NCBI RefSeq assembly: GCF_003725535.1
Contig: NZ_RJSF01000044.1
Coordinates: 84,319-148,318, forward strand
Length of the DNA: 64,000 nt
DNA from: Nocardioides pocheonensis
GTDB lineage: Bacteria > Actinomycetota > Actinomycetes > Propionibacteriales > Nocardioidaceae
Direction of reading: 5' to 3'
A program made the position numbers and the translations under genes. Shown here piece by piece: positions 58,679-64,000 of this stretch (position 1 is its first letter; each line of letters begins with the position of its first letter). Below the pieces are notes generated by a model. The model had not been told where the DNA came from and searched no databases. It was given only the letters and a program-made list of their open reading frames with translations.

Positions 58679-58713
58679 CGGTGGTTGAGGTGCGGGCCTG
58701 CGAGCCTCGAAAC
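58679..58713. repeat. Dispersed palindromic repeat between GH1 and pirin genes
   Basis: GGTGGTTGAGGTGCGGGC...GAGCCTCGAAAC, full-length member of the family at 21493-21706 and 39445-39479. It lies between divergent gene starts, so it is not a terminator here. Confidence 0.75.
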
Positions 58714-58746
58714 GCCGGTGCAGCACGCAGTGTCAGGATCGGGTTC

Positions 58747-59424
58747 GTGACCATCGACGTACGGCGCGCCGCGGAGCGGTTCCGGACCGAGTCCGAGGGC
58801 CGCACGACGTGGCACTCGTTCTCCTTCGGCGCGCACTACGACCCGGGCAACGTCGGGTTCGGCGCGCTGGTCGCCCACAACGACGAGCTGCTGCCCGCCG
58901 GCACCGGCTACCCGGACCACCCGCATGCCGACGTCGAGATCGTCACGGTGGTGCTCGAGGGCGCGCTGCGGCACACCGACTCCGACGGACGCACCGGCGT
59001 CCTGCGGCCCGGGGAGATCTCCCGCACCAGCGCCGGCGCAGGCATCGTCCACGCGGAGACGACGGAGCCTGGCGTCCGCACCCGCTTCGTGCAGACCTGG
59101 CTGCGGCCCGACGAGTCGGGCGGTCCGTCGTCGTACGCCGTCGCGGAGGTCGGCCTGCCCACCACGCTCACCGAGGTGGTCGGCCCGGCCGGCCCGCTCG
59201 GCGTCGGCACCCGCGGCGCCCGTCTCCACCTGGCGCGCGCCGAGCCCGGGGAGCTGGCCCTGCCCGACGCGCCCCGCCTCCACGTCTTCTCCGCCACCGC
59301 CACCGCCACCCTCGGCGACCGCGAGCTGGTCCCGGGCGACGCCGCGCGCCTCGTCGACGAGGGCGGCCGCACCCTCACCGTCGAGCGCCCCGGACTCCTC
59401 CTGGTCTGGTCCCAGGCTCGTTGA
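58747..59424 (+). CDS. Pirin-family protein (cupin)
   Basis: 225 residues of the pirin family: WHSFSFGAHYDPGNVGFGALVAHNDELL, metal-site region YPDHPHADVEIVTVVLEGALRHTDSDGR, and GIVHAETTEPGVRTRFVQTWL. His in HPHADVE and GIVHAE and a Glu form the expected metal site. The function of bacterial pirins is uncertain (metal-dependent dioxygenase or regulator). GTG 58747 is the start used; its stop codon is inside the first unit of the second 22-bp-repeat element. Confidence 0.87.
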   Translation: MTIDVRRAAERFRTESEGRTTWHSFSFGAHYDPGNVGFGALVAHNDELLPAGTGYPDHPHADVEIVTVVLEGALRHTDSDGRTGVLRPGEISRTSAGAGIVHAETTEPGVRTRFVQTWLRPDESGGPSSYAVAEVGLPTTLTEVVGPAGPLGVGTRGARLHLARAEPGELALPDAPRLHVFSATATATLGDRELVPGDAARLVDEGGRTLTVERPGLLLVWSQAR

Positions 59425-59569
59425 GTTGGGAGTTCGTCCTTGTCGAGTTGGGGCTTGGTCCCTCACCGATCGGGGGTTCGTTCCCCGTCAGCTCTCGCGG
59501 CCGGGAACCACATCCCGACTCAACGCGAACGAACTCCCCACTCAACGAGTACGGACTCCCAACTCAACG
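59419..59569. repeat. Hexameric 22-bp repeat element, copy 2 (three units facing three)
   Basis: Left units 59419-59440, 59441-59462 and 59463-59484 (cores GTTGAGTTGGGAGTTCGT, GTCGAGTTGGGGCTTGG and CGATCGGGGGTTCGTT). Right units 59504-59525, 59526-59547 and 59548-59569, each ending ACTCAACG. A 19-bp loop separates them. It begins within the pirin stop region and ends two bases before the stop codon of the convergent oxidase gene. Confidence 0.85.
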
Positions 59570-59571
59570 GG

Positions 59572-61158
59572 TCAGGGGATGAGCACGCCGGGGTTGAGGA
59601 TGCCGGTGGGGTCGAGGCGGTCCTTGACGGCGCGGAGGATCATCACGCCGACGGGGCCGATCTCCTGGGCGAGCCAGGGCTTGTGGTCCTGGCCGACCGC
59701 GTGGTGGTGGGTGATCGAGGCGCCGTGGGCGACGATCGCGTCGCAGGCGGCCGCCTTCGCGGTCAGCCACTGGGCGACCGGGTCGTCGGCCTGGCGCGCG
59801 GCGACGGTGAAGTACAGCGAGGCCCCGGTCTCGTAGACGTGCGAGATGTGGCACAGCACGATCGCCGACTCGCCGAGGGCACCGGTCAGCGCCTGCTTCA
59901 CCGCGGCGTACACCTCCTCGAGCCGTGACCAGAACATCGCGGTCTCGAGGGTTTCCACGAGCACGCCGACGTCGAGCAGCGAGTCGCGCAGGTAGGGCCC
60001 GTGGAAGCGGCCCTCCGCCCAGGCCTGGCCTGCTTCCTCGCCGAGGTTCGTGCCGCCGAGGTCGGCGAGCAGCCCCGTGCACGCCGTACGCCGGGCCGCG
60101 ACCGTCTCGGCCGTGCCCTCGTAGCCCGCGATCATCAGGCAGCCGCCGGAGGACTCGCCCCCGACGGCGTCCGGGCGGGCCAGGTTGATCGCGGTCTCCG
60201 CCTCGTCGGAGAGCCGGATCACCGTCGGCAGCAGGCCCGCCTGCGCGAGCGTGCGCATCGCGGTCGCGCCCTCGGCGAACGACCCGAACCGCCAGGCCTC
60301 GTAGACCTTCACGTCCGGGAGCCGGCGCACCCGCACGCGCACCGCGGTCACCACGCCGAAGGCGCCCTCGGAGCCCATCACGAGCTCGCGCAGGTCCGGC
60401 CCGGCGGCGTTGGCCGGCGCGGTGCCGAGCTCGAGCGTGCCCTGCGGCGTCGCGACCCGCAGGCCCACGACGAGTGCGTCGAACCGCCCGTAGCCGGCCG
60501 ACGACTGGCCCGACGAGCGGGTCACGGCGAAGCCCCCGATGGTGGCGTACTCGAAGGACTGCGGGAAGTGCCCGAGGGTCAGCCCCTCCGCGGCGAGCAG
60601 CGCCTCCGCCTGCGGCCCGCGCAGGCCCGGCTCGAGCAGCGCGGTCATCGACTCGTGGTCGACCTCGAGCAGCCGGTCGAAGCGGATCAGGTCCAGCGAG
60701 ACCACGCCGGCGTACCCCTCGCGCCGGGCGGCGAGCCCGCCGACCACCGACGTGCCGCCGCCGAAGGGCACCAGGGCGACGTTGCGCCGCACGCCCCAGG
60801 CGATCACGGCCGCCACCTCGTCGTGGGTGCCCGGCCGGACCACCGCGTCCGGTGAGTCGAGACCGTCGCCGTGACGCAGCTTGAGCAGGTCTGGCGTCGA
60901 CTTGCCGCGGGTGCGGTGCAGCCGGGTCTCGTGGTCGAGGAGCACGTGCTCGCTCCCGACGATCTCGGCCAGCTCCGCGACCAGCTCGTCGGCGAGCGGG
61001 TCGCTCAGCCGCACGTCCTCCGGCGCGACCGCCGGCGTCTCGCTCGTGCCGAGGAATGCGTCGACCAGGGCGAAGGCGCTCTCGGGCAGCGGTCCGGCCT
61101 CGGCCGGGTCTCCCCAGCGCGACCAGTGCATCTCGGAGGTGGGGCCAGCAGTCGTCAT
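59572..61158 (-). CDS. FAD-linked oxidase, alkyl-DHAP synthase-like flavoprotein
   Basis: 528 residues with the PCMH FAD domain (LVPFGGGTSVVGGL; TIGGFAVTRSSGQSSAGYGRFD) and the C-terminal FAD-oxidase cap ending HHHAVGQDHKPWL, the His-rich motif that recalls alkyldihydroxyacetonephosphate synthase. Its own substrate is unknown. The neighbours TetR and GlpD match the order of mycobacterial Rv2251-Rv2250c-Rv2249c as I recall it. ATG 61158 lies inside an operator and faces the TetR ATG 17 bp away, so the message is probably leaderless or nearly so. Confidence 0.85.
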   Translation of the reverse strand: MTTAGPTSEMHWSRWGDPAEAGPLPESAFALVDAFLGTSETPAVAPEDVRLSDPLADELVAELAEIVGSEHVLLDHETRLHRTRGKSTPDLLKLRHGDGLDSPDAVVRPGTHDEVAAVIAWGVRRNVALVPFGGGTSVVGGLAARREGYAGVVSLDLIRFDRLLEVDHESMTALLEPGLRGPQAEALLAAEGLTLGHFPQSFEYATIGGFAVTRSSGQSSAGYGRFDALVVGLRVATPQGTLELGTAPANAAGPDLRELVMGSEGAFGVVTAVRVRVRRLPDVKVYEAWRFGSFAEGATAMRTLAQAGLLPTVIRLSDEAETAINLARPDAVGGESSGGCLMIAGYEGTAETVAARRTACTGLLADLGGTNLGEEAGQAWAEGRFHGPYLRDSLLDVGVLVETLETAMFWSRLEEVYAAVKQALTGALGESAIVLCHISHVYETGASLYFTVAARQADDPVAQWLTAKAAACDAIVAHGASITHHHAVGQDHKPWLAQEIGPVGVMILRAVKDRLDPTGILNPGVLIP

Positions 61159-61180
61159 GTGTTACAGTGTGACACATGAC
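61154..61180. promoter_or_regulatory. TetR operator spanning both divergent start codons
   Basis: Arms GTCATGTGT (61154-61162) and ACACATGAC (61172-61180), one 27-bp palindrome with two mismatched pairs and a mismatched centre. The minus-strand ATG (61158-61156) and plus-strand ATG (61176-61178) lie symmetrically inside it. TACAGT at 61163-61168 is a -10 candidate for a leaderless plus-strand message. Confidence 0.75.
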
Positions 61181-61778
61181 GTCACTTCGTCACAACAGCG
61201 ACGAGACCAGCGCCGAGCCGCGCTCCGCGGCGGACCTGGCGCTCGACGCTGCCCGGGAGTCGATCCTCGACGTCGGCTGGAGCCGCACGACGCTCACCGA
61301 CGTGGCCCGCCGGGCCGGGGTCAGCCGGATGACGATCTACCGCCGGTGGTCGGACATGGGCACGCTGCTCGCCGACCTGATGACCCGGGAGTGGAGCGAC
61401 CTCGTCCACGTCGACAGCACCGGCGCCGACGCGCGGGAGCGCCTGGTCCGCAGCGCGGTCGGGACCGTGCAGGCGGTCCGCGCCAACCCGCTGTTCGCAC
61501 GCATCGTCGAGGTCGACCCGGAGCGGCTGCTGCCCTACCTGCTCGAGCGGCCCGGGCGGTCGCAGGGCCTGGTGCTCGCCTCGGTCGTGGCCCAGGTCGA
61601 GGCCGGCCAGGCGTCCGGCCACGTGCGCGCCGGCGACCCGCAGCTGCTCGCCCGCAGCATCGTGCTCGCCTGCCACGGGTTCACGCTCTCGGCACGCACC
61701 ATGACCCGGCCCGGGGTGTCCGTGGCCGCGCTCGACGCGGAGCTCGCCGCGCTGCTCGAGGGATACCTGCGCCCGTGA
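61176..61778 (+). CDS. TetR-family regulator of the flavoprotein/GlpD locus
   Basis: 200 residues with HTH (TTLTDVARRAGVSRMTIYRRWSDMGTLLADLM at about 38-68). Its gene overlaps glpD by GTGA, and its own start codon lies in the operator at 61154-61180, so it would repress both itself and the divergent oxidase. Relatives at the same position in mycobacteria are uncharacterised. Confidence 0.87.
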   Translation: MTSLRHNSDETSAEPRSAADLALDAARESILDVGWSRTTLTDVARRAGVSRMTIYRRWSDMGTLLADLMTREWSDLVHVDSTGADARERLVRSAVGTVQAVRANPLFARIVEVDPERLLPYLLERPGRSQGLVLASVVAQVEAGQASGHVRAGDPQLLARSIVLACHGFTLSARTMTRPGVSVAALDAELAALLEGYLRP

Positions 61779-63322
61779 CCCTCCCCAGCCTCGACGCCCA
61801 CGCCACCCTCACGCCCGGGAGTGCCGGGATGCCGGCCCTCACCGACGTGCTGGTGATCGGTCTCGGCGTGACCGGGGCCGGCGTGGCCCTGGACGCCGCC
61901 TCCCGCGGTCTCGACGTGGTCGCGGTCGACGCCTTCGACGTGGCCTGGGGCACGTCGCGATGGAGCTCGAAGCTCGTCCACGGCGGGCTGCGCTACCTCG
62001 CGAAGGGCCAGGTCGCCGTCGCCCACGAGAGCGCCGTCGAGCGCGGCATCCTCATGGAGGTCACCGCACCGCACCTGGTCCACCCGCTGCCGATGCTGAT
62101 GCCGCTCACCGCCGAGATCAGCGCGTCGCAGGCCTGGCTGGCTCGCCGCGGAGTCGGCGCCGGCGACCTGCTGCGCCGGCTGGCCGGCACGGCGCGCGAG
62201 ACGCTTCCGCGACCCCGCCGGATCAGCGCCACCGAGACCCGCACGCTCGCTCCCGTCGCCCGGCACGACGTGCGCGGCGGGATCCTGTCGTGGGACGGCC
62301 AGCTCGAGGACGACGCCCGCCTCGTGCTCGACATCGCCCGCACGGCGACGTCGTACGGCGCCCACGTGCACACCCGCGTGCGCGCGATCTCGGTCACCGG
62401 CACCGGTGCGGTCCTGCGTGACGAGCTCACCGGGGAGGAGCGCCGGATCGAGGCGCGCGCCGTCATCAACGCCACCGGGGTCTGGGCCGACCAGCTGGTC
62501 GAGGGCATCTCGCTCAAGCCGAGCCGCGGCACCCACCTCGTCGTGCGGCGCGAGGCACTGCCGGGCGTCCGGTGCGCCCTGATGGCTCCCGTGCCCGGCG
62601 CGAGCAACCGCTTCGTCTTCGCGCTGCCCCAGCCCGACGGCACCTTCTACGTCGGCCTCACCGACGAGCCCGTCAGCGGCGCCGTCCCCGACGTGCCCGA
62701 ACCGCCCGAGGAGGACGTCGACTTCCTGCTCTCGGTGATGGCCGGCGCGCTCGAGCAACCGCTCACCCGCGCCGACGTCGTCGGGGCGTACGCCGGCCTG
62801 CGACCGCTGCTCGACAGCAACGGCTCCACCGCCGACCTGTCGCGGCGCCACGCGGTGCTGGTCTCCGAGCAGGGCGTGGTGACGGTCGTCGGCGGCAAGC
62901 TCACCACCTACCGCCGGATGGCCGAGGACGCCGTCGACAAGGCCCTCTCCGTGTCAGGCCTCCGTGCCCGCCCCTGCCGCACCCGCCAGCTCCCGCTGCT
63001 CGGCGCCGGCTCGCACGCCGAGCTCGCGGCGGTCGACGCACCGGCGCGCCTGGTCCGCCGGTTCGGCACCGAGGCGCCGCTCGTGGTCGCCAACGCGCTC
63101 GCGCACGGCCTGACCCGCAACGAGGCGCTGGCGCCGGTGAGCCCGACCATCCCGGCCACGCTCGCCGAGCTGGTCTTCGGCGTCACCCACGAGGGCGCCG
63201 CCGACGTCGCCGACCTGCTGGACCGGCGTACCCGGATCGGGCTCGTGCCCGCCGACCGGGTCGTCGCCGAGCCGCTCGCCCGCCGCGCGCTGGCGATCGC
63301 CAAGGCCTCGACGATCAGCTGA
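61775..63322 (+). CDS. glpD: Glycerol-3-phosphate dehydrogenase (GlpD-like flavoprotein)
   Basis: 515 residues, FAD domain DVLVIGLGVTGAGVALDAASRGLDV, WGTSRWSSKLVHGGLRYL (substrate-region signature), and GVVTVVGGKLTTYRRMAEDAV. It oxidises glycerol-3-phosphate to DHAP at the membrane and passes electrons to quinone. The GTG start at 61775 overlaps the TetR stop. Sits with the AGPS-like oxidase, which could use the DHAP product if that enzyme makes alkyl-DHAP (inference). Confidence 0.9.
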   Translation: MTLPSLDAHATLTPGSAGMPALTDVLVIGLGVTGAGVALDAASRGLDVVAVDAFDVAWGTSRWSSKLVHGGLRYLAKGQVAVAHESAVERGILMEVTAPHLVHPLPMLMPLTAEISASQAWLARRGVGAGDLLRRLAGTARETLPRPRRISATETRTLAPVARHDVRGGILSWDGQLEDDARLVLDIARTATSYGAHVHTRVRAISVTGTGAVLRDELTGEERRIEARAVINATGVWADQLVEGISLKPSRGTHLVVRREALPGVRCALMAPVPGASNRFVFALPQPDGTFYVGLTDEPVSGAVPDVPEPPEEDVDFLLSVMAGALEQPLTRADVVGAYAGLRPLLDSNGSTADLSRRHAVLVSEQGVVTVVGGKLTTYRRMAEDAVDKALSVSGLRARPCRTRQLPLLGAGSHAELAAVDAPARLVRRFGTEAPLVVANALAHGLTRNEALAPVSPTIPATLAELVFGVTHEGAADVADLLDRRTRIGLVPADRVVAEPLARRALAIAKASTIS

Positions 63323-63331
63323 CCGGCTGCG

Positions 63332-63991
63332 CTACGCCTGCCCCGGACGGACCAGCCCGTGATCGTAGGCGTAGACGATCGCGGCCGGCCGGTCGCGCAG
63401 GCCGAGCTTGGTGAAGATCCGGCCGATGTGCGACTTCACGGTCAGCTCGGAGATGAAGAGGTCCTGGGCGATCTCGGAGTTCGACCGTCCTGCGGCCATC
63501 GCCACCAGCACCTCCTGCTCGCGCGCCGTCAGCGTCTCGTACGCCGCGTCGCCGGCCGGCGGGCCCGCCGGCGTGCTCGTCCGGTAGCTGCTCAGCACCC
63601 GACCCGTGACCGCCGGGTCGAGCCAGGAGTCGCCGGCCGCGACCGCCCGGACCGCGCGGATGAGGTCCTCGGCGGAGGAGTCCTTGAGCAGGAACCCCGC
63701 CGCACCCGCGCGCAGTGCGCCCGACAGCATCTCGTCGTCGTCGAAGGTGGTCAGCACCAGCACCGGCGGCGCGTCCTCGTCCTGGGCGAGCCGGCGGGTG
63801 GCGGTGATCCCGTCGACCTCGCGCATCCGCAGGTCCATGAGCACGACGTCGACCGGGTGCGCCGCGAGCGCGGCCGGCAGCTCGACCCCGTCGGCGCACT
63901 CCGCGACGATCTCGAAGCCGTCGCGCCGCCGCAGGATCCGGCGCAGCCCCGACCGCACCAGCTCCTGGTCGTCGACGAGCACGACGCGCAC
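63332..63991 (-). CDS. NarL/LuxR-type response regulator
   Basis: 219 residues: receiver domain with acidic pair Asp7-Asp8, phospho-acceptor Asp53 (VVLMDLRM) and Lys in LLKDSS, and a C-terminal LuxR HTH (LTAREQEVLVAMAAGRSNSEIAQDLFISELTVKSHIGRIFTKLG). GTG 63991 is the start; the partner histidine kinase should lie just beyond the window. Its end is 9 bp from the GlpD stop. Confidence 0.92.
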   Translation of the reverse strand: MRVVLVDDQELVRSGLRRILRRRDGFEIVAECADGVELPAALAAHPVDVVLMDLRMREVDGITATRRLAQDEDAPPVLVLTTFDDDEMLSGALRAGAAGFLLKDSSAEDLIRAVRAVAAGDSWLDPAVTGRVLSSYRTSTPAGPPAGDAAYETLTAREQEVLVAMAAGRSNSEIAQDLFISELTVKSHIGRIFTKLGLRDRPAAIVYAYDHGLVRPGQA

Positions 63992-64000
63992 CAGCTCCGC

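Overview
The window is high-GC DNA with the gene content of an aerobic actinobacterium. Two-gene desaturase/reductase and glpD/TetR/flavoprotein arrangements recall mycobacterial loci, and RecBCD, PucR, SigE-type and TetR genes abound. Nocardioidaceae (Nocardioides-like) is my best guess, by inference only. Genes are dense, mostly with GTG/ATG starts and 1-8 bp stop/start overlaps. I saw no rRNA, tRNA, CRISPR array, insertion sequence or prophage.

Layout. 1-5070: recC and the first two thirds of recB (minus strand). 5179-7401: DUF2804 protein, ECF sigma factor and a membrane partner, bracketed by an inverted pair of ~45-bp palindromes. 7457-10185: stress protein, DUF4262 protein and a luciferase-like monooxygenase/FMN reductase pair. 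10289-15688: secreted hydrolase, MMPL exporter with divergent TetR, and a PEBP-like lipoprotein. 16121-17160: nuclease-like gene bracketed by ~61-bp palindromic repeats. 17170-22472: FAD dehydrogenase with divergent TetR, two bPH2 membrane proteins, an SDR. 22547-27557: MFS protein facing a four-gene overlapping operon (acyl-CoA dehydrogenase, SDR, APH-like kinase, histidine phosphatase) that resembles hydroxyacid (lva/ACAD11-type) catabolism. 27626-30741: LPXTG protein plus DUF4012 protein, and a lipoprotein. 30745-36679: ABC transporter, then the FadB-like and thiolase beta-oxidation genes. 36981-41904: PPOX and PilZ proteins, desaturase/ferredoxin reductase, PucR regulator. 41986-47453: CoA-transferase, cupin, TetR, DUF4396 protein with a CsoR-like operator, PadR regulator and a dienoyl-CoA-reductase-like flavoenzyme. 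47622-55030: membrane proteins, NlpC/P60 lipoprotein, repeat-containing secreted protein, CDF metal exporter, and an operon of 2'-5' ligase-like protein, degenerate ABC ATPase and YhgE/Pip protein. 55035-58652: dehalogenase-like hydrolase, MFS transporter, GH1 glycosidase. 58747-63991: pirin, AGPS-like flavoprotein, TetR, GlpD, NarL-type response regulator.

Most unusual signals. (1) Two ~150-160 bp elements at convergent junctions, each made of three 22-bp units facing three inverted units. (2) Three copies of CGTAAC-N16/17-CGTTGA, which matches the BldN-type ECF promoter consensus as I recall it, each before a gene for an exported protein. (3) An operator that covers both start codons of divergent genes 17 bp apart. 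(4) A CsoR-like copper box on a probably leaderless DUF4396 gene. (5) Dispersed palindromic repeats that supply stop codons or coding sequence at gene edges.
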